A DNA stretch of 64,000 bases from Anaerolineales bacterium (GCA_030583885.1 CP129480.1:1922001-1986000); one strand, 5' to 3'; positions 35,254-46,527 are shown, counted from the first letter of the stretch. Notes: a model not told the origin generated them from the letters alone. Numbers and translations: made by a program.

Positions 35254-35336
35254 TCACACGATTGCATCTACAACCGCATTGATGTTATATCGAACGTCGT
35301 TGTTTGTAAAGCGAATAACCTCATAACCAATTATTG
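35254..35336 (-). pseudogene. 3' remnant of a DUF559 (Vsr-like endonuclease fold) gene
   Basis: On the minus strand the frame ending in TGA at 35254-35256 reads IIGYEVIRFTNNDVRYNINA then VVDAIV. The pattern G-Y-x-V-I-R-F-x-N-x-D-V followed by an I-x-x-V-x-x-A-I tail is the conserved C-terminus of DUF559 proteins. Only about 27 residues remain; upstream the frame runs into the end of the membrane-protein gene at 35331. Confidence 0.65.
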
Positions 35337-36284
35337 CTCTTCTGCTGTTGTCTCGGCAGGAATTCTTGATCTTACGAACTCGATAATTTTCTCAACCTTC
35401 TCTTTATCGCGCCGATTTACATACGCCCAATATTCGATTTGCCCATTTTTATTATAAAAGCCAAACACTTCCCTTTTTATAAATGCTGATAACCAGGAGG
35501 CTGCAACTATAATTCCAAGTGCGTATATTACATAGAGTCTACTTTCTCCAAACTGCACTCCAAAACTGAGGCGAAGGGTTGATATTGTAAGCAATATTAA
35601 GAAGCACCATTCAAACGCCGTCCACTGAAAGCCGTCGCTCTCTTTCCCGCGATGGATTTTCCCACTTAAGTCGTCGTATTTGATTTTGTAGGATTGTTCA
35701 CGATAAATACCTTTTTGAAGGCCGATTATTTTCTCATCATAAAACTTATCGTCTGTGTTTTCGATGCTTGAAAAAGTAAAGTAGCTGTGCTCGAATACTG
35801 GAGAAGATGTAGGAAATGGGTCTGCAGAAGATGTTTCCTCTACGTCCACAGATTTAGCCTTTATTTTTTCAATTGCATCCAATATTAGATTTTTGTTCCT
35901 CCGATTTTCCCAGAAGCCTGTTAGAAATACTCCGTTCTTATTGATAATCCGAACGTACCAGTGTTTGATATAGCTCACAATATATATAACCATGCCTCCC
36001 AGGAATGCAATCTGTACGACCTTAAGCCAAAATGTATGGTTGTACAACCACTCCCAAAACAGACTAGAAATTAGGCTCGAGAGGAATATAGTAAAGAAGC
36101 CAAAGAGTCTTTCTTCTGTATGGGAATGGAAGTTGTAGTTGATTTCACCAACGTCTGAATATGAAAATTCAGATTGCCCCTCGTAGTTTAGTGATTTTGA
36201 GGTTATAACGGCTTTGTCGTCGTAAAATTCTTGTGTAACTTTTCCGAGATTTCGTAATGGATAAAACGACATAATCTTAATCAT
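35331..36284 (-). CDS. Membrane protein made of two similar halves, unknown function
   Basis: The 317-residue protein is not recognised. It has two copies of one plan: a short beta-rich segment starting YDDKAV/YDEKII, two membrane helices, then a segment with GVFLTGFWENRRNKNLILDAIEKIKAK in the first half and GQIEYWAYVNRRDKEKVEKIIEFVRSR in the second. Each half looks like a PH-like domain split by a helical hairpin. Base composition is clearly more AT-rich than the flanking genes, and a DUF559 remnant follows its stop, both signs of a transferred island. GGAAG lies upstream of the two possible ATGs (36284, 36272). Confidence 0.7.
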   Translation of the reverse strand: MIKIMSFYPLRNLGKVTQEFYDDKAVITSKSLNYEGQSEFSYSDVGEINYNFHSHTEERLFGFFTIFLSSLISSLFWEWLYNHTFWLKVVQIAFLGGMVIYIVSYIKHWYVRIINKNGVFLTGFWENRRNKNLILDAIEKIKAKSVDVEETSSADPFPTSSPVFEHSYFTFSSIENTDDKFYDEKIIGLQKGIYREQSYKIKYDDLSGKIHRGKESDGFQWTAFEWCFLILLTISTLRLSFGVQFGESRLYVIYALGIIVAASWLSAFIKREVFGFYNKNGQIEYWAYVNRRDKEKVEKIIEFVRSRIPAETTAEEQ

Positions 36285-36313
36285 AACTTCCCTGCGCCTC
36301 CATTGTTTTCAGC

Positions 36314-36346
36314 AGGTGACAGTCACTTTTAAAGTGACTGTCACCT
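36314..36346. terminator. Perfect 16-bp hairpin made of two self-palindromic arms
   Basis: AGGTGACAGTCACTTT (36314-36329) and AAAGTGACTGTCACCT (36331-36346) are exact reverse complements. Each arm itself holds the palindrome GTGAC-N-GTCAC, so either one long hairpin or two small ones can form. It lies just past the M16C peptidase gene stop and before the membrane-protein gene. Confidence 0.65.
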
Positions 36347-36354
36347 TGATGTTT

Positions 36355-39264
36355 TTACGCAACCTTCTTTACATTTAACCCGATGTCCGCCCCCTCCAGC
36401 GCGGACTGTGACCCAAGCACCACCACCGCATCGGACTTGGCGGCTTTTTCCAGTACCTCGCCGAAAGCGATGAAATCCTCGCCGTTCGTCGAAAGCACCT
36501 GGTTGCGGATCTTCTGGCGCATCTCGTCACTGCGTCCTGTTAAATACCGCATCAGTGATGTGTATCCCTTTGCGTCGGGTAGTTGGTAGGCGTCCAGTTC
36601 GCCGATGGCGGCAATCACGGCTTTCTTCAACTCGTTGTCCGAAAGACGCGCTGCGTCCAGTTTTTTCAAGAAGGCGGCGGCTTTGTCGTAATTCTCGATG
36701 GTGGCGGCGATGTTCGGGTCGCGGTACGAAAGGTAGGTGAACACGCCTGTCGCGTCGTCGAATTGCGCGAAAGCGCCGTACGCGCCGCCCTGCACACGGA
36801 TTTTTTCCCACAGGTGCGTCATCCCCAGATAGCCGATGACCACCTGCGAAGAACCGTCGAATTCATAGCCCAGGTCATATAAATTTGCGCCTTTGCCAAC
36901 ATAACTGACCTGCGCGGGGATCGCCAAACCTTCCTTTTTGGTTTCAGGTTGGACGTTGAGTGGCGAAAGTTCCGCATCTTTCACGGGCAAGGCGAAGATG
37001 AAATTCTCAACATGCGGTTGAATGATCTTCCAGTTCGCTGCGTCGAGCGTCACGTTGGCGGTCAATGTCTTGCAGTTGATCAACGCCTCGCGCATCGCTT
37101 CCAGTTTTGCCAGCGCCTTCTTCCAATTCTTGTCCACGTCATGCGCGAGTTCGCGCAGCGCAAAGAGATAGCCGATGCCTTTCGTTTGGTCGGTTACCCA
37201 GCCCGCGCCGCCGAACTGCGAGCGCAGGCGCATGTTCGCAAAGCGGTGTCCCGCAGGCGCAAGCGCGGATTCCAGTTCCGCTTTTTCCTCCAACACGATC
37301 TGCTTGAAGCGTTCACGGTCGTCGAATTTGGTTGTCAGCAGGACGTCCCGCAAAATTCCCAGCATCTCGTTCGCCTGACCCACTGTGGACTTGCCGCGGA
37401 TCATCAGCATCGCCCGCGTCTCTCTCGACGTTTGGGTTGTCAGGCTGACCGAGGAACCGTGGATTCCGCCCGTGCTTTTCCCGATCCGCTGGGACAGTTT
37501 GACGAAGTCCTCGGTTTCGGTCCCCATCTCGAACAGCGCGCGCGCGAAGATGTCCGTCAGCGGGAGCAAGTCCTGCGGCATGGCGCGCAGGTCGAAGGCA
37601 AGGTCAAGGTAAAAAATGCCGTTGGTGAAGATGTCGTGAAACAGCACTTTTGCATCCTGCACCTGGAGCTCTTCGATGGGAATGGTGCTGACGTGTTTAT
37701 CCAGATCCTTCAACTCGAGCGTGGGGATGTTCGCCAGCGCTTCGGGTGAGTCGGGGGTCTCCTGCATTTTTTTGAGCTGCTTCGTATTTTTCACGTGCCT
37801 ACAGAGGTCGTCTTCGCTCATCGTCTCGCGTGCGGATTTGAGTCGGGTTTGTTCCTGCTCTTCGAGACGCTGACCAAGTTCGGGGTCGGGTTTGAAGCGG
37901 ATGATCGTCCGATGGACGTTATCCAGCAAATGAGTCTGGATCATCTTTTCGAAATAGCGCGGATCGGTCGCGAGTCGTGTCTTCAATTCACTGAGCGGCG
38001 CTTCGAAGGCGAGCAGTTTGAAGGCGTCGTCGTCGTGCAGCCAGGTGGTCAGGGCACGCAGCATGAGCGCGATGCCGCGCGGGAACGCGCCCGTGTTATT
38101 TTCGCGCAGGGCGAACTCGATGGTGTTGATGGATGCGGCGAGGGTATCGGGGTCGATCCCGCCGGTGACGAGTTTTTGCAGGGTGTCGAAGATCAGCTTC
38201 TCGATCTTCCTCGCGTGGCGTGCGCGTGTCCCTTTCAAGCCCGTCGAAAAGATCATCTCGCGCAGTTCGCTTTCGAGGCCGATGCCCGCCAGGTCTTCAC
38301 CAAGACCCGAATCGGTCAGCGCTTTTTTGAGCGGCGACGCGGGCGTGCCGATCAGCGCGTGTGCCAGGATCTGAAAACTTAAGTTCAACACGGGGTCGGA
38401 GGTGTTGGGCAGTTTCCAGTTGACCGTGAAGTAATGTTTTTTATCAAGGTCTTCGCCTTCACTGGCGGCGTAGGCATATTCGATCTTCTTCGGGCGTTTG
38501 AACGGCTTGGCAGGCGGCACTGCCGATTTGACCTTTTTCCTTTTGTACGGCTTGAGATAGCTTTCCATCAGTTTGAGGCGCGCCTCGGGGTCGTCGTTTC
38601 CATAGAAGAAAATGAACGCGTTGGACGGATGGTAATAACTCTCCCAGAACGCGCGGAAGGTTTCGTAGGTCAGGTCAGGGATGGTCGCTGGGTCGCCGCC
38701 CGAGTCCACGCCGTAGATGTGCCTGGGGAACAGCGTTTCGATGACCACTTTTGCCAGCAGGTTTTCAGGTGACGAATACGCACCCTTCATTTCGTTGAAG
38801 ACCACGCCCTTGTAGGTCAGCGGTTCGGTGGGATCGGCGATCTCGTAGTGCCAGCCTTCCTGCATCAAGGTCTGCTCGGTGATGCGCGGATGCAGGACAG
38901 CATCCATGTACACGTCGATCAGGTTGTAGAAATCTTTTTCGTTCTGGCTCGCCACGGGATAGCAGGTTTTATCGGGGAATGTGAACGCGTTGACGAAGGT
39001 CGCCAGTGAACCTTTCAGCAATTCCACGAACGGTTCCTTGACCGGGTACTTCTCCGAGCCGCCCAGCACCGAGTGCTCAAGGATGTGCGCCACGCCCGTC
39101 GAATCTTTTGGCGTGGTGCGGAAGTTGATGCTGAATACTTTGTTTTCATCTTCATTGATGACCGATAACAGCCGTGCACCCGTGCGCTTGTGCTCGTACA
39201 ACTGCACCAGCGAGTTGATCTCGGGAATCTGCTGTTCCTTGATAAGGGTGAATGATTTGGACAT
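36355..39264 (-). CDS. M16C-family (PreP-like) zinc metallopeptidase
   Basis: The 969-residue protein has the inverted zinc motif HILEHSVLGGSEKYPVKEPFVELLKGS (HXXEH) with the downstream Glu expected in the following helices, and the whole four-domain M16C length. Family members (PreP, Cym1, falcilysin) digest short unstructured peptides in a closed chamber. No signal peptide is seen, so it should act in the cytoplasm. AAGGAAA precedes the ATG. Confidence 0.94.
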   Translation of the reverse strand: MSKSFTLIKEQQIPEINSLVQLYEHKRTGARLLSVINEDENKVFSINFRTTPKDSTGVAHILEHSVLGGSEKYPVKEPFVELLKGSLATFVNAFTFPDKTCYPVASQNEKDFYNLIDVYMDAVLHPRITEQTLMQEGWHYEIADPTEPLTYKGVVFNEMKGAYSSPENLLAKVVIETLFPRHIYGVDSGGDPATIPDLTYETFRAFWESYYHPSNAFIFFYGNDDPEARLKLMESYLKPYKRKKVKSAVPPAKPFKRPKKIEYAYAASEGEDLDKKHYFTVNWKLPNTSDPVLNLSFQILAHALIGTPASPLKKALTDSGLGEDLAGIGLESELREMIFSTGLKGTRARHARKIEKLIFDTLQKLVTGGIDPDTLAASINTIEFALRENNTGAFPRGIALMLRALTTWLHDDDAFKLLAFEAPLSELKTRLATDPRYFEKMIQTHLLDNVHRTIIRFKPDPELGQRLEEQEQTRLKSARETMSEDDLCRHVKNTKQLKKMQETPDSPEALANIPTLELKDLDKHVSTIPIEELQVQDAKVLFHDIFTNGIFYLDLAFDLRAMPQDLLPLTDIFARALFEMGTETEDFVKLSQRIGKSTGGIHGSSVSLTTQTSRETRAMLMIRGKSTVGQANEMLGILRDVLLTTKFDDRERFKQIVLEEKAELESALAPAGHRFANMRLRSQFGGAGWVTDQTKGIGYLFALRELAHDVDKNWKKALAKLEAMREALINCKTLTANVTLDAANWKIIQPHVENFIFALPVKDAELSPLNVQPETKKEGLAIPAQVSYVGKGANLYDLGYEFDGSSQVVIGYLGMTHLWEKIRVQGGAYGAFAQFDDATGVFTYLSYRDPNIAATIENYDKAAAFLKKLDAARLSDNELKKAVIAAIGELDAYQLPDAKGYTSLMRYLTGRSDEMRQKIRNQVLSTNGEDFIAFGEVLEKAAKSDAVVVLGSQSALEGADIGLNVKKVA

Positions 39265-39315
39265 GGGTTTCCTTTTGGTTTCAGGTTAAGGTCGAAGGTT
39301 TTCAACGTACAACAT

Positions 39316-41026
<1,711 letters not shown>

Positions 41027-41030
<4 letters not shown>

Positions 41031-41275
41031 GAAGGAATATCCAACACGATTTCCCAAAATCTACGATGAGGCTGCGGAAGTTTATCCTTCCCGAATTTCT
41101 TGACCCATGCTGAAACCTGCTCTTGAGCGTATGCCCCAAATAGCCACTTAATTTCCGCTCGATTTCCGAACTGTAAAACTCTCTCGATGATGATATGAGC
41201 ATCTATATCAGGATTTAACTTGGAAAAATCATACTCCTGAAAGAAAGGCGCTAGGGAGGAGGGGATACTATTCAC
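41027..41275 (-). CDS. DUF6922-like small protein, likely partner of the nucleotidyltransferase
   Basis: The GTG at 41275 is chosen because a TATAAT (41283-41288) ends 7 nt before it; a start at 41296 would lie upstream of that promoter. The 82-residue protein (FFQEYDFSKLNPDIDAHIIIERVLQFG, EIKWLFGAYAQEQVSAWV, PQPHRRFWEIVL) fits the DUF6922 family, which commonly sits directly upstream of AbiEii-like nucleotidyltransferases. It may be the antitoxin or target-recognition partner; this is inferred from gene order. Confidence 0.7.
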
Positions 41276-41282
41276 AGCCCAA

Positions 41283-41298
41283 ATTATACCCGGCACGG
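41283..41298 (-). promoter_or_regulatory. -10 promoter block CCGTGCCGGGTATAAT, leaderless start
   Basis: On the minus strand TATAAT lies 7 nt before the GTG of the DUF6922 gene. The GC block in front of it resembles the identical 16-mers at 48795-48810 and 51393-51408. Confidence 0.55.
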
Positions 41299-41367
41299 AC
41301 TTCTCCTCAACAGCCCCTTTAATCGGCTACAATTCGCCTTCATGAAATCATCCACAAGGCTTTTTAC

Positions 41368-43182
41368 ATGGCATTGATCAGCGTGCAGGAGGTCAGCATT
41401 GGCTTCGGCGGGCAGAAGCTCCTGGAGGATGTCAGTTTCCAGATCGAGCGCGGCGAACGCGTCGGCTTGTTGGGGCGCAACGGCATGGGCAAGTCCACGC
41501 TGTTGAAGATGCTCAACGACGATTTCATGCCGCACACAGGTGTCATCGCCCGTCAGCAAAATACGCGCGTTGCCTATCTCCCGCAGGACGTGCCTCTAAA
41601 CCTTGAAGGACGCATCGCGGACATTATTGCTTCGGGCTTGATCGATTCCGATTTCGCCGAAGACGAACACCATTGGAAGCGCGACAATCAAGTGCAGAAA
41701 ACCATCTCGCTGATGGAACTCGACGGCGATGCCCGCTTTGAAACTTTGTCTGCTGGAATGAAGCGCCGCGTCATTCTTGCCCGCGGCTTGGTCTGCAACC
41801 CAGACTTTTTACTGCTCGACGAACCCACCAACCACCTCGACATCCAAGCCATTGATTGGCTCGAAGATTTTCTCAAGCGCTGGGGCGGCACACTGTTATT
41901 CGTCACGCACGACCGCGTCTTTTTGCAGAAACTCGCCACCCGTATCATCGAACTGGATCGTGGCAAGGTTTACGATTGGGCGTGCGATTACCCGACTTTC
42001 CTCGAACGCAAGGAAGCCATGCTTGATGCCGAGCAAACCCGGAACGCCGTTTTCGATAAAAAACTTGCGCAGGAAGAGCAATGGATTCGCAAGGGCATCG
42101 AAGCGCGCCGTACCCGCAACGAGGGACGTGTCCGCGCCTTGAAGCGTTTGCGTCAGGCGCGCACAGAACGGCGCGAGCTACTCGGCAAGGTAAAGATGCA
42201 GATCGGCTCCAAGAAGCGTTCGGGCAGGCTGGTCATTGAAGCCGAGAATGTCAGTTATGCCTACAGTGAGAAACCCATCATCCGCGATTTCACCACCACC
42301 ATTCAGCGCGGCGACAAGATCGGTATCGTCGGTGCGAATGGTTCGGGCAAGACCACGCTGCTTAAATTACTCATGGGGCAACTCCAACCGCAGGCAGGCG
42401 AAGTCCGTCATGGCACAAACCTCGACATCGTGTATTTCGACCAACTCCGCACCCAACTCGACGAATCGAAATCCGTGCTTGATAACGTCGGGCAGGGACG
42501 CGACACCGTCACTATCAACGGGCGCACGCGCAACCTGATGGGCTATCTCGAAGATTTCCTCTTCACGCGCGACCGCGTCCGCGCGCCCATCACTGCGCTT
42601 TCGGGCGGCGAGCGTAACCGTCTTCTGCTTGCGCGTCTTTTCGCCATGCCCGCCAATCTGATCATCCTCGACGAGCCTACCAACGACCTCGACATCGAAA
42701 CGCTCGAGATCCTCGAAGACCTGCTGCTCGATTACGAAGGCACGCTCCTGCTTGTCAGCCACGACCGCGCCTTTCTCAATAACATCGTCACCAGCACGTT
42801 GATTCTGGATGGCTCTGGCGATGTAAAAGAATTTATTGGCGGATACGAAGACTGGCAAAGACAATTGGATGAAGCCCTCGCCTCGCCCGTCCCTGCTTTG
42901 CAGGGGATACCTAACACTAAGCTTGTCTCAATAACCCAAACCGAATCCAAGCCTGATGCGAAATCTCGCAAGTTAAGTTACAACGAAAAACGCGAACTCG
43001 AAAAACTTCCCAAACGCATCGAAGCGCTTGAAACTGAATTACATGAATTGAATCAAAAAATGGAATCTCCTTCCTTCTATCAACAGGAAGGTTCGCTCAT
43101 CACCCAGGCTGTCGAGCGGCTGGAACAGATTCACAAAGAACTCTCCCAAGCCTACGAGCGCTGGGGAGAGTTGGACGGATAA
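41368..43182 (+). CDS. ABC-F family ATPase (Uup-like)
   Basis: The 604-residue soluble protein has two ABC domains with Walker A GRNGMGKST and GANGSGKTT, signatures LSAGMKRRVILARG and LSGGERNRLLLARL, and Walker B LLLDEPTNHLD and IILDEPTNDLD. A linker with KRRTRNEGRVRALKRL-like basic helix separates them, and a C-terminal coiled coil (about 530-600) is present. ABC-F proteins act on ribosomes or, for Uup, on DNA junction stability. AAGG precedes the ATG. Confidence 0.93.
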   Translation: MALISVQEVSIGFGGQKLLEDVSFQIERGERVGLLGRNGMGKSTLLKMLNDDFMPHTGVIARQQNTRVAYLPQDVPLNLEGRIADIIASGLIDSDFAEDEHHWKRDNQVQKTISLMELDGDARFETLSAGMKRRVILARGLVCNPDFLLLDEPTNHLDIQAIDWLEDFLKRWGGTLLFVTHDRVFLQKLATRIIELDRGKVYDWACDYPTFLERKEAMLDAEQTRNAVFDKKLAQEEQWIRKGIEARRTRNEGRVRALKRLRQARTERRELLGKVKMQIGSKKRSGRLVIEAENVSYAYSEKPIIRDFTTTIQRGDKIGIVGANGSGKTTLLKLLMGQLQPQAGEVRHGTNLDIVYFDQLRTQLDESKSVLDNVGQGRDTVTINGRTRNLMGYLEDFLFTRDRVRAPITALSGGERNRLLLARLFAMPANLIILDEPTNDLDIETLEILEDLLLDYEGTLLLVSHDRAFLNNIVTSTLILDGSGDVKEFIGGYEDWQRQLDEALASPVPALQGIPNTKLVSITQTESKPDAKSRKLSYNEKRELEKLPKRIEALETELHELNQKMESPSFYQQEGSLITQAVERLEQIHKELSQAYERWGELDG

Positions 43183-43217
43183 CGTGTGATTTTTTGAAAA
43201 AGTTTTCTCGAAAATAT

Positions 43218-43451
43218 TTACATGACATGAAAGTCTTTTGTTATGTATAGCAGTAAAGCACACGTGCAGATAAATGCCGCAACAAATATGCTAATTAGAA
43301 TTATTGCGAATTTCCCATCTGTCTGTGCGATTTTGTTTTTCAGTATGGGTGTAAATGAAATTATTGCGTAAGTTGAGCTTGTGAGGATTGCGGGGATGCA
43401 GAGACTCCCACAGCAAACGTATATGGTCAATGCAAAACCTGACATATCCAT
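43218..43451 (-). CDS. Possible small two-helix membrane protein
   Basis: The 77-residue frame has two hydrophobic helices (ALTIYVCCGSLCIPAILTSSTYAIISF and FAIILISIFVAAFICTCALLLYI) with a short charged loop. No homologue is recognised and no strong Shine-Dalgarno is present. It lies in the AT-rich 350-bp gap between the ABC-F gene and the IS5 element, which otherwise shows no feature. It could be a real small gene of a transferred island or chance coding in AT-rich DNA. Confidence 0.35.
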   Translation of the reverse strand: MDMSGFALTIYVCCGSLCIPAILTSSTYAIISFTPILKNKIAQTDGKFAIILISIFVAAFICTCALLLYITKDFHVM

Positions 43452-43519
43452 TTTTTCTCGCTTGGCTTTATTTTTTAGTATCCTTTTTTATTGTGGCTCA
43501 GCGTTTAAAAATCTGAATA

Positions 43520-44384
43520 GACCTCTTGCATAAGTGTGCCATAATAGGCACATGAACTATAAGACAATCGCACATCTCAAAGGTAGTGACTTCAAACGGC
43601 TAACTGGCGTCCAGCGCGAAACCTTCGAGCAGATGCTCACAGTCATTGAGAAAGGGCTGCGAGACTTCGGGAGACCGCCAAAACTGAGCCGAGCCGATCA
43701 GTTGTTGATGACCTTGATGTACTGGCGAGAATATCGCACAGAATTTCATATTGCGCAATCCTATGGTGTCAGTGAAGCAACCGTTTGCCGCACCATTCGC
43801 AAGGTAGAGGAGGCCTTAGTCCGTTCAAAAAAGTTTCGTTTGCCTGGCAAAAAGGCACTCCAAGCCAGTGACACGGTGTTCGAGGTAGTGCTGGTTGATG
43901 TCAGCGAACAGCCAGTGGAACGTCCAAAAAAAGCCAAAAACGGCATTACAGTGGCAAAAAGAAGCGTCACACCCAAAAAGCGCAGGTGATGGCTGATCGA
44001 AAAAGTACCCAAATCATAACCACCGCCTTTAGTCATGGAAGCAAACACGACTTCCAACTGTTCAAAGACGATGCCTGTGAGTTCTCTGAACATCTGCGTA
44101 TTCTGGCAGATGCGGGCTATCAAGGATTGATGGAGTTTCATCAGAACAGTCAAACACCCTTCAAGAAATCCAAATACCATGCTCTGACGAAACGAGAGAA
44201 ACAGAGCAATCGAAGCTTGGCACGGAAACGGATTGTGATTGAGCATATATTCCGTAAGTTGAAAGTGTTTCGCATTTTGAGCGAGAGGTATCGCAATCGT
44301 AGAAAGAGATTTGCTTTGCGCTTCAACCTGATTGCTGCTATTTACAACCTTGAACTCAACTCAATTTGACTTTTGCAAGAGGTC
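43520..44384 (+). mobile_element. IS5-family insertion sequence, 865 bp, apparently intact
   Basis: Left end GACCTCTTGCATAAGT (43520-43535) and right end (reverse complement) GACCTCTTGCAAAAGT match in 15 of 16 positions. TA flanks both ends (43518-43519, 44385-44386), consistent with a 2-bp target duplication. It carries a two-frame transposase and has landed just past the end of the MDR dehydrogenase gene, whose stop is 3 nt beyond the element. Confidence 0.87.
43552..44369 (+). CDS. IS5-family transposase in two frames joined by -1 frameshift
   Basis: Frame 1 (43552-43989) holds the HTH N-terminus (LSRADQLLMTLMYWREYRTEFHIAQSYGVSEATVCRTI) and the first catalytic Asp (VVLVDVSEQPVERPKK). The second frame (open from 43986, ends 44369) holds HGSKHDFQLFK, ILADAGYQG and IEHIFRKLKVFRIL. 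A -1 slip on A7 (43926-43932, phase A_AAA_AAA) yields PKKSQKRHYSGKKKRHTQKA, the expected IS5 junction, leading into VMADRKST. All catalytic segments are then present in one protein. Confidence 0.85.
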
Positions 44385-44386
44385 TA

Positions 44387-45418
44387 TTATCTAATTTTCA
44401 ACACAATTTTCCCAAACTGTTCGCCATGTTCGTATCTCGCGTACGCATCGCGTGCCTGTTCCAGCGGATAGACCGAATCGACGATCGGCGTCAACTTCCC
44501 GCTGAAAACGTGCTCCATCATCTCGCGGAAGTCATTGAGACTGCCCATCGTCGAGCCGATATGCGTTTGCTCGTTCCAAAACAGCAGGGATAGGTTGGTG
44601 GTGGCTTCACGTCCCGTCGTGCGCCCGTAGGTGACGATGCGCCCGCCCTTGCGCAGGATTCTCTGACTGTCGGGCCAGGTCGTTGCGCCAACATTTTCCA
44701 CAACAAGATCCACGCCGCGTCCATTGGTGAGACTTCTCACTTCATCAAATGGACTCCCGGCTTTGCGGTTTACGGCGAAGTCCGCGCCTGCGAGACGGGC
44801 TTTCTCCATCTTCTCTTCGGAACTGGTGATGACGAAGACGCGCGCCCCAATCATTTTGCTTATCTGGATCGCCGCCACAGCCACACCGCCGCTTCCTCCC
44901 AGCACCAGGACATCTTCCCCCTTTTGCACTTTCGCGCGTGTGACCAATGCCCGCCATGCAGTTTGATACGCCAGCGGAGCCGCCGCCGCTGTGACGAAGT
45001 CAAAGCCGGCGGGGATGCGCATGAGTTTGTCGGCGTTCGCGGCGATGAATTCAGCATTGCCGCCGTGTCCGTTTGAGCCAAGGATGTCGTAATCGTTGCA
45101 CAGGGTGACGCCACCTCTCAAGCAATATTCGCACGTTTCGCACGAGAGTGACGGGTTGACTACAACGGCATCGCCGATCTTCCAATCTTTTACATCCGGT
45201 GCGACCTCAGCAACCACGCCCGAAATATCCGAACCCGTCCACATGGGGAATTTATAGCTCCCATCGTCCGGTCCATGCAATGACCATAGCTCCAGGTGAT
45301 TGAACGCGCTGGCATGCACGCGGATCAATACCTGTCCCGCACGGATCTTTGGCTCAGGCACTTCGGCTATTTGAATTTTGGATGCGTCTCCACATTCGTA
45401 AAATACAGCGGCTTTCAT
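44387..45418 (-). CDS. Zinc-binding MDR alcohol dehydrogenase family protein
   Basis: The 343-residue medium-chain dehydrogenase has an N-terminal GroES-like domain with the structural-zinc motif CETCEYCLRGGVTLC and a Rossmann domain with VLVLGGSGGVAVAAIQISKMIGARV. The substrate is open; similar proteins are zinc-type quinone or alcohol dehydrogenases. AAGGAACCC precedes the ATG. The IS5 element ends 2 nt after its stop, so its native downstream region has been replaced. Confidence 0.9.
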   Translation of the reverse strand: MKAAVFYECGDASKIQIAEVPEPKIRAGQVLIRVHASAFNHLELWSLHGPDDGSYKFPMWTGSDISGVVAEVAPDVKDWKIGDAVVVNPSLSCETCEYCLRGGVTLCNDYDILGSNGHGGNAEFIAANADKLMRIPAGFDFVTAAAAPLAYQTAWRALVTRAKVQKGEDVLVLGGSGGVAVAAIQISKMIGARVFVITSSEEKMEKARLAGADFAVNRKAGSPFDEVRSLTNGRGVDLVVENVGATTWPDSQRILRKGGRIVTYGRTTGREATTNLSLLFWNEQTHIGSTMGSLNDFREMMEHVFSGKLTPIVDSVYPLEQARDAYARYEHGEQFGKIVLKIR

Positions 45419-45505
45419 AGGGTTCCTTTTTGGAGTCAGTCAGCTTGCTGACGCAATTCGGGAGCATACCGCTATGCGGCACATAGCTCCCTGAATCCAT
45501 ATTCA

Positions 45506-45778
45506 CTATTTGTAAATATCCTCATCATCCAGCGGGATGGGCGGCGGGGAATTTAGATCATAATCCCACACACCGCCTTCCTTCATCGCGGATGCCACAT
45601 CGTAGGGCGTGGGCTGGAATTCGTAGTTCTGTGCTTCCATAAACTCAAGGATGAGTTTATGCGGCGGTTTTTCGACCTTGAAACTTTTTTGCACACGGTT
45701 CAGAAAAAACTTGGCGCTTTCGTTGGAGATCTGAAATATCCGCGCGATCTCTTCAAACGGCTTGACCTTATCCTTCAT
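45506..45778 (-). CDS. Small conserved-context protein coupled to the FAD subunit gene
   Basis: The start at 45778 overlaps the upstream FAD-subunit stop by ATGA. The 90-residue protein ([72 protein letters not shown]) is not recognised. It appears helical with an acidic tail. Strict coupling to a Mo-hydroxylase FAD subunit suggests an assembly or regulatory partner. Confidence 0.6.
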   Translation of the reverse strand: MKDKVKPFEEIARIFQISNESAKFFLNRVQKSFKVEKPPHKLILEFMEAQNYEFQPTPYDVASAMKEGGVWDYDLNSPPPIPLDDEDIYK

Positions 45779-46527
45779 TTCAAGGCTTCCAGCGCGCGCT
45801 TTGCCAGTATCGCAGCGACATCCATGCGGTATTCGGCGGATGCCCATTCATCCGTCGCTTCGTGATAGGTGTTTTTCGCAGCTTCCTGAATTCCGTCCGC
45901 TTCGGTGCCGTCCATCGCCAACAGCGGATTTTTTCCATATCCGCCGAGCGTCAAGCGCGTGCGGCCCGAATTCCATTGTGCCAGTGCTGCGCAGACCAAC
46001 GGCTTGTCGGCGGGAGTCCTCGAGACAAATTCAAACGCGGTTTTGACATTGAGCGGGATGCTGATGGATGTGATCAATCCCTTCGGGCGGGTGAGAATGA
46101 ATTCCCCGATACTCGATGTTCGAGATTCGGTTTTCGAAGTATCGAATATCGTCATCTCGATTTTCGCATCCATCGCCAGCAGCATTGTGACGAAAGTGGA
46201 ACGCCCGTCGCTTGCGACAATCGTCCCTGCAACCGTGGCAATGTTTCGCAAATTCAAGGGTACCTCAAGTTTTAGCGCGTTTTTTAACGATTCAAAGCAA
46301 TGTTTGGATTCGAGCAAACTCTGCAATGTGCAAGTCGCTCCGATTTTCAATTCATTGCCGTTGACGCGGATCGAATCCAGCCCGAGATGCTGAAGATCCA
46401 CGACGGAAACAGGGTCAGTCGTCGGCTGGGAAAGAAGCGTCCCGCCGCCAAGAGGGACGGTGCTTGGCTGGGTCAGAAGAGTCAGGGCTTCATCGAGAGT
46501 CTGTGGACGGTGATAGGTTGTGATCAT
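45775..46527 (-). CDS. FAD-binding subunit of a molybdenum hydroxylase (CoxM/YgfM-like)
   Basis: The 250-residue protein has the FAD_binding_5 start ([14 protein letters not shown]), the FAD loop VPLGGGTLL and [18 protein letters not shown], and the CO_deh_flav_C tail ([16 protein letters not shown]). It passes electrons from the Fe-S clusters of a Mo subunit to NAD or quinone. The only Mo subunit in the window lies 10 kb away (32225-35179) and lacks its own FAD domain, so the two may be partners. Confidence 0.9.
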   Translation of the reverse strand: MITTYHRPQTLDEALTLLTQPSTVPLGGGTLLSQPTTDPVSVVDLQHLGLDSIRVNGNELKIGATCTLQSLLESKHCFESLKNALKLEVPLNLRNIATVAGTIVASDGRSTFVTMLLAMDAKIEMTIFDTSKTESRTSSIGEFILTRPKGLITSISIPLNVKTAFEFVSRTPADKPLVCAALAQWNSGRTRLTLGGYGKNPLLAMDGTEADGIQEAAKNTYHEATDEWASAEYRMDVAAILAKRALEALK

